The position numbers and the translations under genes were made by a program. From Blastobasis lacticolella (Eukaryota; Arthropoda; Insecta; Lepidoptera; Blastobasidae), in NCBI GenBank assembly GCA_905147135.1, contig LR990056.1:2242001-2306000 (forward strand): 64,000 nucleotides of DNA. Reading direction: 5' to 3'. Below the pieces are notes generated by a model that worked only from the letters and a program-made list of their open reading frames with translations, was not told the DNA's origin and searched no databases. This document shows positions 10,827-23,300 of the stretch, in pieces (position 1 is the first letter of the stretch; each line of letters begins with the position of its first letter).

Positions 10827-13800
10827 TGTCGTCGCGTGAAGGAAAGGGGTGTATCAGGATCATTGTCATCAGGGTAGTGATATCAGTATTAGGTCGTATT
10901 CGTCCAGATAAATTAAAGAAAAGGTTCACATTTACTCCACTGTATTTATTCCATTTCATTTTTGCACATCACTTATAATTTCACTAGAATTCAGAGCGGT
11001 ATTACAAATGTAGGCAGTTGAGGTAATTTACTTTCTTATTTCAAAGGTGATTTTAGAATTACTTTATTTTTAAACGTAAATAACACTTTCTATTAACGAA
11101 CTTCAAAAGTAAACAAACGAAATGTGGAGACAGTTTCAAGACGCGTCACTCCTCGGCGGCGGTCGCGCCAAGAATGGCCGCCACTCGGCCCGAGTCGTGC
11201 CGTCGAGACTCTGTCAGCACGCCCCACCAGAGGGCGCACTCCCACTTCCGTTTTCATCGTCATGAGTCTGTACTATTGACCACATGAGTCCATACTATTG
11301 ACCGTGATCCGTCACGGCCGTCCTGCTGTACACACGTCCTCGTGTGTAATCTGAAACATGAAAACCATAGCACAGTACTATATTCGCTCGGTCACTTCTG
11401 ACCACAACACATCACCCAAATAAGTCTTATGAATCATGTGATTGGATCTATCACGACTGCATTAACCCACCAATTCTTCACATAAAACATACGTCCATTA
11501 TCATTTATCATACTAAACTTCTGTAGATTGAGAGATAACAACATCATCTTGTACATAAATTATTCTTTATAAGTTGCAGACATAAATTCAGCTACGACTT
11601 CAGTTCATTAGAGAGGCGTGACAAGGTATAACACCAGACGGTTCATAAACCGTATCACAATTACCACCAATGAAGAAGGTTTAATCATCGTCACCAGTGT
11701 TTTCCCCTTGATGCTCTTGTTGAGTGGGAAACAAGCCCCAATCACAGAGCTCGCGTATCGTCCCCGACGTCCATTACTGTAGGTACTTAGATTCACTACA
11801 AATATGTGACATACCTACATCAAATTTTCAGTACTCAGCAAAAGACCCAATGTTACTTCGAGTGGGATTGAAACACTCCTTCATTAAATGCCATATGATT
11901 TTTGGTCATCCGTCAGCGCCATCCTAATTTAAAAAGAATAAGTAATGTTACCATACAGGAGAAATGACACACAGGCGACGAACCACCACACGACGGACGC
12001 CATCAGTCGGGCCGCCACGCAATCAGGCCGCCACGCAACTGGACCTGCACACAAGCGAAATACCACACAGACTAGGTGCCACACAGGTTGGGTGTCACTC
12101 TGGTCAGTGCCACTCTAATCGTCAAACTATGAGTTTATTCATCATATATCCTGTGTCACGTCTACCAAAGCACGATACAGGTAAGATGTCACACACGGGT
12201 AAATTTCACAGAGGCAAAATGCCACACATAAAAATGCCACACCGGCGAAATGCCATACAGGAAGAATGCCTCACAGGCTAAATACCACACAGACTTAATG
12301 TCACACAGACTATGCCACACAGGCGAAATGCCAAACAGGCGGGATGCCACACAGGCGGGAGCCACACAGGCGGGAGCCACACAAGCGGGAGCCACACAGG
12401 CGGGAGCCACACAGGCGGGAGCCACACAGACGGGAGCCACACAGGCGGGAGCCACACAGGCGGGAGCCACACAGACGGGAGCCACACAGGCGGGACAAAT
12501 AAATAGAAGCTGTCTATAGATTCTCAGCTCGTGGTCAATCCTTCGACCAAATCTGTACTAAGTCAGTGATAGGTAACAGTCTATCTGCTATCATAACCCG
12601 GTCAAAAACGGTCTACGAGTTACACAACAAGTAATCGTCACAGATCCGAACAACTGTTTACGGTGTCATCTCTACAAAAACAATAAAATAAAATAAAAAT
12701 AAACATTATTTCTTCTGCCCAATATCAAAACTAAATCAGAAGTTTAATAATAAGAAGCTCTCACGTCTATTTGATACGCCAGTTATAGGTAACAATAGTC
12801 CATTTGTTGCCACACCAAAACTAAACAAGCAATAATCATAGTCATCGATTTTAACTGTTCGAACGAGTATACTCTATCTAGACCTTACGTTACGTTTAAG
12901 CTCCCATTTTGAAACCATTTAACAATGTTTGTAATAACGAAGGCATCCCATATCAAGCCGCCTTCTAAAAAAATTACAAAATAAAATTTGCTATCTACAG
13001 CCACAACATCCGAGACTTTCGGGGCTCTTAGCCCAATGAGTCACACACACGACTCCCGGGTCACTCCAAGTCAGCCAAATAAATCTGGATGTTTGACCTC
13101 AACAACAATTCAGGTACTTAAAAACTTGTACTGGCAGAAGGATATGAAATCTCACCATTGCTTACACTGTCTCATCTTACTGGCACAACAACAGAACTCA
13201 AAATAGTTACTTTATATCAGTAATCAAGGAAATTTCAGTACTCGAAGCTAAAAATAATTTATAAAACCGGCTATTGAACTATCACCAAAATATCTGGATT
13301 TTCTCATCATCGTTATCGTTCAACACTTTCTCACAAAGCTTAAAACAACTACCTGCTATTAGCCACGCTCCCATAGCCTCCATCAGGCCGGTAAGCAACC
13401 ATAAAACTCTCCCATAGGCTCCATTAGCCCACCATCACTGATAAAACACGATCACCTTCATCCGATGATGCAACAAATTTTGAGAAAACAAAGCGATCAC
13501 ATAAATCTCTATTGGGTTGGGTATTGGGTTAGCGTCTTAGATTGATCCGTCTAACAAAGTCTTTATCCAGGTCAAACTAAGTCACATTGACTTAGTACAC
13601 ATGGTTTTCGGTCGAACTAAGTCACAGGTTTATCTTTAGTTACTCAAAACATAATTCGAAATTATCTACCGTCAATCAGTTCACTTAATCGTGTTTACTT
13701 TTTTTTTTTCGTTAAATAACTTGATACTAATATAAAATTACGTTACTAACCAAACTACCTTTTTTTTTTGTAGTATTAAAAGAAACGTATATCGGTGACC

Positions 13801-16232
13801 CCTTTTTACCGCGGATATCTTATCTCTCTATTCTACAACATTGGGAAACTACGACCACAATAACAAACATTATACTGAAATATGGAAAATTTCGTTCGAA
13901 TTTCTCCTGTTAAATGTAAACAAACACGCTAATAATTTTTCTCTTTTTTTTTCTCTCGATACATGTTTGCACCCTCCCGCTCGCATAGAAATCGCGGAGA
14001 TCGCGGGGTCGTTATTGAATGTGCACATTCGAAGCCTATGTGAAGCCTATCCTATCTCTAAGACAACATCCTAAAGTACACCAGCTAATTGTTCCACAAA
14101 CTCACTGCTACGGCATCCCTGCCACACTGTTATTATCAAATATTTACTTAATCAGCAATCTGGAACGACTTATGGTGACGGGAAAAGTCGAAGGCAAGAG
14201 ACCCAGAGGCCGAAGTCCGAAGAGATGGGTGGACCAAATATCCGAACGATTCATCGAAACCGATGGAGACATGCAGTTTACCGAAGATGTCAGGATCCTC
14301 AGCAGTGAGGCAACGATCAAGAAGAAGAAGTCAGTCAGCAGCAGCACCACCATAATTATGCTTACGTACTCAATTTATAAAAATAATAGCACTATGCTTT
14401 CCAAGTATTTCTTATTCTTGTTTTCTGATAACTGACGTGATGTTGGTAATACGTAAAATCATAGCGCACCATGTTTCGAGATGGTAAAATAATCTTAGAT
14501 TAAATAACACTTTTTTTACTATAAACACTGTTTGACATTGGGACGGATTTAACATAATTCTTACTATTTTTGTGGAGTGATTTTTTTTCTTAGTAACTTT
14601 CTATCAGACAGCCTACATTCATTGACATAGGTACCCGCAAAAGCTAACATTTTTAAACTTAGCAGTAGTTTTTGACATTTTTACCAACAAATTGTAACAC
14701 TAGACGTCACTGACGTTGTTTATGTTTTGTTTACATTCTTTCTATTTGTAGTTTCACTAAAGATACAAATAAACCTGCCATTCTCTCTACTAAGGGTATC
14801 AATAGTGTTTCTGTCAGATTACTTTTCTTAATTGTCAAAGTAAATAACTCCTAAAATCCGCTAGGGAGCCTCTTCAGCACAGGTTTTTACTAAATAATAA
14901 TTATGTATAGGACTCACCAGATAGAGAGGAACTGTTAATATCACATCATTTCTCAGTCATGTACACTCGCAGATTGTCTACCATCGTCGTCCCATGTTGA
15001 AACAATCACGTTAAGGCTACCAGTCCAGCGTTGCATTCCAATGTTGTTCTCGTAGGTGAAGCGAACCGTTGTGCACCATTGTTATGCAATAGAAGAAAAT
15101 AATTGTATTAGTAAAACAAAAATAAAAAATTAATATACACCGTTTTTAATTGTTTGATTGTATTTAATCTGCAGAAATCTAAGCAATTAATTTACTTGTG
15201 GTGTAAATCACACTGCTAAATGAATCTAAATGTAAGCGTTTACTTTAAAGTCATTGAATAAACTTTAGCTGGCTAATTTAGAACTACGCAAATTATTTAA
15301 CTAACTCAATTTTATATTTAAAAAGGAAAATATTTTACATGAGTAATCTAAATTAAATTTAACAAAAACAAAGAAGCCATACCAAAGTGCCGTCCATAGT
15401 AAGTTTCACTCGATTTTTAATAATGTTGTCGATATCCCAGTGGTGCTCTCGAAGGCCCGGGGTCTGCCTTGACCATGACCCATTTGGTACAGATGATCTG
15501 CTGTTTACTTTATGAATCCCCCAATCTTTCTGACGAAGTCTTTGTCTTATATCTCGGGGTGTTTGGACTCTTGGCTGCGCTTTGAACATGTTAAATCATT
15601 TTACATTTTAATGTAGGCAACTCAACTGGATCGAGTAATCACCTTTCTTTTATTATTACGCTTTCACGTAGCGTATCTGCATTTTCTTTGTTGCTTTTCA
15701 TCATACCATCTCTTGGGCGTTGCGTTCGTCATCACCGCTTCTGATGTCGTCGCGTGAAGGAAAGGGGTGTATCAGGATCATTGTCATCAGGGTAGTGATA
15801 TCAGTATTAGGTCGTATTCGTCCAGATAAATTAAAGAAAAGGTTCACATTTACTCCACTGTATTTATTCCATTTCATTTTTGCACATCACTTATAATTTC
15901 ACTAGAATTCAGAGCGGTATTACAAATGTAGGCAGTTGAGGTAATTTACTTTCTTATTTCAAAGGTGATTTTAGAATTACTTTATTTTTAAACGTAAATA
16001 ACACTTTCTATTAACGAACTTCAAAAGTAAACAAACGAAATGTGGAGACAGTTTCAAGACGCGTCACTCCTCGGCGGCGGTCGCGCCAAGAATGGCCGCC
16101 ACTCGGCCCGAGTCGTGCCGTCGAGACTCTGTCAGCACGCCCCACCAGAGGGCGCACTCCCACTTCCGTTTTCATCGTCATGAGTCTGTACTATTGACCA
16201 CATGAGTCCATACTATTGACCGTGATCCGTCA
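10827..16232. mobile_element. LARD-like non-coding LTR element, copy 1
   Basis: Long direct repeats 10827-11314 and 15745-16232 (488 bp each) start TGTCGTCGCG and end GATCCGTCA. By eye they are identical. Both outer flanks read TATA, a possible 4-bp target duplication. The 4.4 kb between them has no gag, protease, RT or integrase. It contains a 15-bp tandem array, a LINE-tail-derived reading frame near 14150-14290 and a SINE-tail piece near 15450-15480. A 7-bp-stem hairpin (ACACACG...CGTGTGT) lies just inside the left repeat. Orientation is uncertain. Minus is slightly favoured because an AATAAA then lies in the LTR and the sequence before the downstream LTR is more purine-rich. No clear primer-binding site was found. 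Confidence 0.85.
12345..12495. repeat. 15-bp tandem array inside LTR element copy 1
   Basis: About 10 units of GCCACACAGGCGGGA with single-base variants (AAGCGGGA, AGACGGGA). The unit is divisible by three, so open frames run through it in several frames on both strands. These repetitive frames are artefacts and not genes. Confidence 0.93.
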
Positions 16233-17370
16233 TATATATATGCCTATATAACCTGCCGGTGTTAGTAGACTACAAGCGGAAGCCCCAGAAAGCGATGGAT
16301 TGATGATGCGGAGTCTGATGCGACGTAATACTTACGACGTAAGAAGACCAGACGACGTAGAAGAAAAACAGTAGGAAAGCAGATCCTGGCAGAAGCCGGG
16401 ATTGACTCGGGTGATGATTGCAAAAATGGTTTTAATCCGCAATTCCATATGAGGGTACAGCGGGACTGGGATAATTGTACCTATCGAAATTTTAAATGTG
16501 GTAGATGCAACGTAAGTCATAAGCCTAAGTAAGTTTTGAGGCGCGCAACGCATTAGTGTTGCTGATGTCCATAGGCGGCGGTGACCACTTTCCATCAGGT
16601 GGCCCGCATGCCTGTTTATTTATTTAATACTTTTTTCACAAAATAGTACAAAGGTGGACTGTTTTTCTGCCATGTTAGGTACATAAAAAAAAGTCGCGAT
16701 CCTTGGGGAACTAGCTTCCCAGATGTCCGTTTTTTAACGGTGCAGTACTACGAAAACTAAAACAAATTCATTAGTTAATTGTTCTTGGAGTGTAGTGTGG
16801 ACATAGATAAAAAAAACAAGCAAATATACCAATTTATTTAATAATAATCAATTGTGGTGCGTTAGTCTCGCTAAAACTCGAAAACGGCAGGATCGATAAG
16901 CATAACTGTTTTTTGTTTTTTTGGTTATAATATAGGGGTGGTATAAACGCAAAGAAAAAAAGGTACGCAGGAGTAAAATAGGTGTAGAGTAGGTTAGGGT
17001 AGGATAGGTGTGTCGTAGGGATAGGGTAGTAGAGGTAGGACAACATTCGAACAAAGTTGCGCCGGGGGAACTACTTCATCATAATACATTAATTATTTGG
17101 GTTTTTAATATGTTATCGTCCTACTAAAATTATAAATACGTACGAAAGTTTGTAAGGATGTTTCAACGTTTGTAAGTTTCTTACTTAGTACTTTACGCAA
17201 AAACTACTGAACGAATTTTGAAATAATTCGCCAGTAAGTAATAAAAGATATTGATAACACGTAAGATAATTACAAATGACTCGTAAAAATTATTTCAGAA
17301 CACAATGCAGGGTACAATGACTGATGTTAGTATATCTGCCATTTTGTTGTACGACACATTAATAATGTAA
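16233..17370. other. 3' flank of minus-strand P450
   Basis: Intergenic between LTR element copy 1 and the P450 stop. Holds an S2 scrap (16535-16618) and a Helitron-like fragment (17112-17240). The rest is AT-rich with nothing recognised. Confidence 0.5.
17112..17240 (+). mobile_element. Helitron-like 5' fragment
   Basis: CCTACTAAAATTATAAATACG...GCAAAAACTACTGAACGAATTTTG resembles the first part of the element at 40207-40502, without a CTAGT terminus. Confidence 0.5.
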
Positions 17371-20300
17371 TTAAGCTACCAAGGTTCCAGGGTCCCTAGG
17401 CCGGCACCGCAGGTTGTATCCGCGGGCGAACTTGACGGAGATGGCGACCTGCAGAGGCAGGTCTTCCAGGCGGCCGCTGGCGGAGAGCTGGACGCGCCGC
17501 AGCGTGCGCACCACCAGCGTCTTGATCAGGGACCTGGCGTAGACGCGGCCTGGTGACAGTTCATATGTCAGTCATAGTCAACCTCAGTTAGAAAACAGCG
17601 CCACTAACTTATCTCACTTGGTGACGGTGTTGCTGTTGTTGACAACGCCATGACATTTGAAAATGGCCAGACTTAGTTCCAGTTTTGGCCGTCGGGTCAT
17701 GTAAGTTTGTAGGTTAGGGTTAGGGTAGCGAGTCTGACGGTCTTCTACAGGTTGCATTTTGGAGATTGCGCGAAGCAGTTGCACGATCTCATTCCGCCGG
17801 CCCCTTTCAACTATCGGGAAACGCGATCCAGGCGAGATAGATAAACCAAAGCCAAATATGAATTTACTAGTGGTTTCGAGTGGTTTTCACCCACTACCAG
17901 ATGTCCTGACGACGGTGACCGCTTTTCATCAGACGGACTGTCTGACTCTATGCCTCCCTGGGCAATAGAAAAAGCCATTTGCGTACCTGGTAAAGTGCGT
18001 CTGGAAGGAACTAGTGGCACTCGGTTGGAATGTTGCTTCCTACTACTCAAGATTTTTCAAATCGGTTCTAAAGTTTCGGAACTAACAAAAATACGTCCCT
18101 CCCTCTTTGTCATCTACATAAATATATATGTCGTCGCGTGAAGGAAAGGTGGTACACAGGATCATTGTCATCAGGGTGGTGATATCAGTAATAGATCGTC
18201 CAGATAAATTAAAGAAAAGGTTCACATTTACTCCACTGTATTTATTCCAATTCATTTTTGCACATTACTTATAATTTCACTTGAAATCAGAGCAGTATCA
18301 CAATGTAGGCAGTTGAGGTGATTAACTTTCTTATTTCAAAAGTGATTTTAAAATTACTTTATTTTCAAACGTAAATAACACTTTCTATAAACGAAATGTG
18401 GAGACAGTTTCAAGACGCGTCACTCCTCGGCGGCGGTCGCGCCAAGAATGGCCGCCACTCGGCCCGAGTCGTGCCGTCGAGACTCTGTCAGCACGCCCCA
18501 CCAGAGGGCGCACTCCCACTTCCGTTTTCTTCGTCATGAGTCCGTACTATTGACCACATGAGTCCGTACTAATGACCGCATCCGTCACGGCCGTCCTGCT
18601 ATACACACGTCCTCGTGTGTTATCTGAAACATGAAAACCATAGCACAGTACCATATTCGCTCGGTCACTTCTGACCACAACACATCACCCAAGTAAGTCT
18701 TATGAATCATGTGATTGGATCTATCACGACTGCTTCAACCCACCAATACTTAAGTAACTGCTATTTGTGTACACATAAAACATACGTACATTATCATTTA
18801 TCATACTAAACTTCCGTAGATTGAGAGAGACTTGAGGGAACAACATCATCTCGTACACAAGTTATTCTTTCTAAGTTGCCGACATAAATTCAGCTACGGC
18901 TTCAGTTTATGAGAGAGGCGTGACAGGACACCAGACTATGAACCGTATCACAATTACCACAAATGAAGGTTTCATCATCATCACCAGTGTTTTCCCCTTG
19001 ATGATCTTGTTGAGTGGAAAACATCACAAATCCAATCACAAAGCTCGTGTACTGTCCCCGACCTCCTTTACTGTAGGTACTTAGATTTACTACAAATATG
19101 TGACATACCTACCTACATAAAATTTTCAGTACTCGGCAAAAGACTCAATGTTACTTCGAGTGTGATCGAAACACTCCTTCATTAAATGCCATATGATTTT
19201 GGTCATCCGTCAGCGCCATCCTAATTTAAAAAATAAGAGTAATATTACCATACAGAAGAAATGACACACAGGCGAACCTCCACACTGACGAACGCTATCA
19301 GACGGGCAGCCACGCAATCGGGCCGCCTCGCAACCGGGCCGCCTCGCAACCGGGCCGGCACACAACTGGACCTGCACAATAGCGACTATTACCACACAGA
19401 CTAGGTGCCACACAGACTGGGTGTCACTCTGGTCAGTACCACTCTAATCGTCAAACTACGAGTATATTCTATATCCTGCATCACGTCTGCCATAGCAAGA
19501 TACAGGTAAGATGTCACACAAGGGTAAATGGCACAGAGGCGAAATGCCACACAGAAAAATACCACACCGGCGAAATGCCATACAGGCGGAATGCCTCACA
19601 GGCTAAATGCCACACAGGCGAAATGCCAAACAGGCAAGATGCCACACAGGCGAGATGCCACACAGGCGGGATGCCACACAGGCGGGATGCCACACAGGCG
19701 GAATGCCACACAGGTGGGTGCCACAGAGGCGGAAGCCACACAGGCGGGAGCCACCCAAGCGGGGGCCACACAGGCGGGATCTACACAGGCGGGAGCCACA
19801 CAGGCGGGAGCCACACAGGCGGGAGCCACACAGGCGGGAGCCACACAGGCGGGAGCCACACAGGCGGGAGCCACCCAGGCGTTAATAAACATTGCCAACA
19901 TATAAGCTCAGTGTTGTTCATTCGTCACATTTTTTAAACCAGTAGGTACTTATAGACTCTAGTAATACCTCTTTCTATAATATAGGGGCACCACTGTAGT
20001 AGCCGTACTTATATAGCCACTGCTAGACTATACAGTATACTTTTTAATATGAAATTGCTGAAATCATGAAGTAGTAACTTTAACACGCTTTACTTCACTA
20101 ATAGCTGTCTATAGACTCTCAGCTCGTGGTCAATTCTTCGACCAAATCTGCACTAAGTCAGTGATAGGTAACACAGTCATATCTGCTATCATAACACGTA
20201 ATAACGGTCTACGAGTTACATAACAAGTAATCGTCACAGACCCGAACAAATGTTCACGGTGATATCTCTACAAAAACAACATTATCTCTACTGCTCAATA

Positions 20301-23300
20301 TCAAAACTAAATCAGGAGTTTAATAATATGAAGCTCTCACGTTTATCTGTTACGCCAGTCATAGGTAAGTTGTTACCATCCAGTTCATATGTTACCACAC
20401 CAAAACTAAACAAGTAATAATCATCGTCATCAATTTTAACTGATCGAACAAGTATACTCTATTTAGAGTTTACGTTATGTTTTAGCCTCCCATTTTGTAA
20501 CGATTTAACAATGATTGTAATAATGAAGGTGTGCATATACAGACGCCTTCTAAAAAAAAATTACAACATTAAATTTGCCATCTACAGCCACAACATCGCG
20601 ACTTTCGGGGCTATCACACACATGATTTCCAGGCCACTCCAAGTCAGCCAAATAAATCAGGATATTTGACCTCAACAACAGTTCAGGTACTACTAAACTT
20701 GTACTGGCAGAAGGATATAAAATCTCACCATTTCTTACACTGCCTCATCTTACTGGTACAACAGCAGAACTCGAAAAAGTTACTTTATATCGGTAATCAT
20801 GGAAATTTCAGTACTCGGAGCTAAAGTTAATTTAATAAACCGACTATTGAACAATCACCAAAATATCTGGACTTTCTTAACATCATTATCGTTCAACATT
20901 TTCTCACAAAGATTGAAACAACTACCTTCTATTAGCCACGCTCCCATAGCCTCCATCAGGCCGGTAAGCAACCATAAAACTCTCACATAGGCTCCATCAG
21001 CCCACCATCAGTGATAAAACACGATCACCTCCATCTGATGATGCGAATTACGAAATTTTAAGAAAACAAAACTATCACATAAATCTTATAAAAACCTCGG
21101 CTCGATAGACGTCACATATTGAGTTAGCTTCTTAGATAGATCCGTCTAACAAAGTCTTTAACCAGGTCAAACTAAGTCATATTAACATAGAATAAATGGT
21201 TTTCGGTCGAACTAAGTCACAGGTTTATCTTTAGTTACTCAAAACATAAATCGAAATTATCTACCGTCAATCAGTTCACTTACTCGTATTTACTTTTTCT
21301 TTCGATTAATAACTTGATACCAACATAAAATTAAATTACTAACCAAACTACCCCTTTTTTCCGTTTTGTAGTATTAAAAGAAACGTATATGAGTGATCCT
21401 ATTGTTACCGCGGATATCTTCTATAACATTGGGAAACTACGACCACAATAACAAACATACTGAAATATGGAAAAGTTCGTTCGAATGTCTCCTGTTAAAT
21501 GTAAACAAACACGCTAACAAATTTTATCTTTTTTTTTTTCCGATACATGTTGGCACCCTCCCGCTCGCATAGAAATCGCGGAGATCTTTACTGGGTCATT
21601 ATTGAAATTTTGCACATTCGAAGCCTATCCTATCTCTAAGATACAACATCCTAAACTACACCAGCTAATTGTTCCACAAACTCACTGCTACGGAATCCCT
21701 GCCACACTGTTATTATCAAATATTTACTTAATCAGCAATCTGGAAAGATTTATGGTGACGGGAAAAGTCGAAGGCAAGAGACCCAGAGGCCGAAGTCCGA
21801 AGAGATGGGCGGACCAAATATCCGAACGATACATCCGACAACGTCGCATTACATCAGGCGACCGATGGAGACAAACTCCGAAGATGTCACGATCCTCAGC
21901 AGTGAGGTAACGATCAAGAAGAAGAAGTCAATCAGCAGCAGTACCACCATAACGATGCTTACGTACTCAATTTATAAAAATAATAGGACTATGCTTTCAA
22001 GTATTTCTAATTCTTGTTTTCCGATAACTGACGTGATGTTGGTAATACGTTAAATCATAGCGTGTTTCAAGATGGTAAAATAATCTTAGATTAAATGTCA
22101 CTTTTTTAATTTTAACACAGTGTACTGTAACATTTAGAGGGATTTAACATAATTCTTTATTTGACATAGGTACCCGCAAAAGCTAATATTTATTAAACTT
22201 GGCAGTAGTTTTTGACATCTTTACCAACAATTTGTAACACTGACCATAAATGACGTTCTTTTTGTTTTGTTTACATTCTTTCTATTTGTAGTTTCACTAA
22301 AGATACAAATTAACCTGCCCTTCTCTCTACTAAGGGCATCAATAGTGTTTCTGTCAGAATACTTTTCTGAATTATCAAAGTAAATAACTCTTAAAATCTG
22401 CTAGGGAGCCTCTTTTCAGCACAGGTTTTTACCAAATAATAATTATGTATAGGACTCACCAGATAAAGAGGAACTGTCAATATCACATCATTTCTCAGTC
22501 ATGTACGCAACACTCGCAGATTGTCTACCATCGTCCCATGTTGAAACAATCACGTTGAGGCTACCAGTCCAGCGTTGCATTGCAATGTTGTTCTCGTAGG
22601 TGAAGCGAACCGTTGTACACCCAAAGTGCCGTCCATAGTAAGTTTCACTCGATTTTTAATAATGGTGTCAATATCCCAATGGTGCTCTCGAAGGCCCGAG
22701 GTCTGCCTTGACCATAACCAATTGGTACAGATGATTTGTTGTTTAGTTTATAAATCCCCCAATCTGTCTGACGAAGTCTTTGTCTTGTATCTCGGGGTGT
22801 TTGGACTCTTGGCTGCTCTTTGAACGAGTTTAATCATTTTATATTTTAATGTAGGCAATTCAACTGGATCGAGTAATCACTTTCCTTTTATTATTACGCT
22901 TCCACAAAGCGTTATCTGCATTTTCTTTGTCGCTTCTCATCATACCATCTCTTGGGCGTTGCGTTCGTCATCACCGCTTCTGATGTCGTCGCGTGAAGGA
23001 AAGGTGGTACACAGGATCATTGTCATCAGGGTGGTGATATCAGTAATAGATCGTCCAGATAAATTAAAGAAAAGGTTCACATTTACTCCACTGTATTTAT
23101 TCCAATTCATTTTTGCACATCACTTATAATTTCACTTGAAATCAGAGCAGTATCACAATGTAGGCAGTTGAGGTGATTAACTTTCTTATTTCAAAAGTGA
23201 TTTTAAAATTACTTTATTTTCAAACGTAAATAACACTTTCTATAAACGAAATGTGGAGACAGTTTCAAGACGCGTCACTCCTCGGCGGCGGTCGCGCCAA

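Noticed and set aside
12189..12519. Repetitive frames over the 15-bp arrays (also at 19514-19937 and 25575-25980)
   Set aside because: Open in several frames on both strands from a 15-bp tandem unit; not proteins. Also not CRISPR: there are no unique spacers.
14945..15080. Minus-strand frame with FTYENNIGMQRWTGSLNV in the LTR element, considered as a captured host exon
   Set aside because: The end of the frame shifts between copies (a 3-nt and a 5-nt indel) and no protein family is recognised.
15359..15589. 76-codon minus-strand frame in LTR element copies 1 and 3, considered as a Gag remnant
   Set aside because: Part of it is SINE-body sequence, and copy 2 has a frameshift in it.
17700..17735. 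TTAGGG-like telomeric repeat (TAGGTTAGGGTTAGGG)
   Set aside because: Only two to three units, and insects usually have TTAGG. Chance occurrence.
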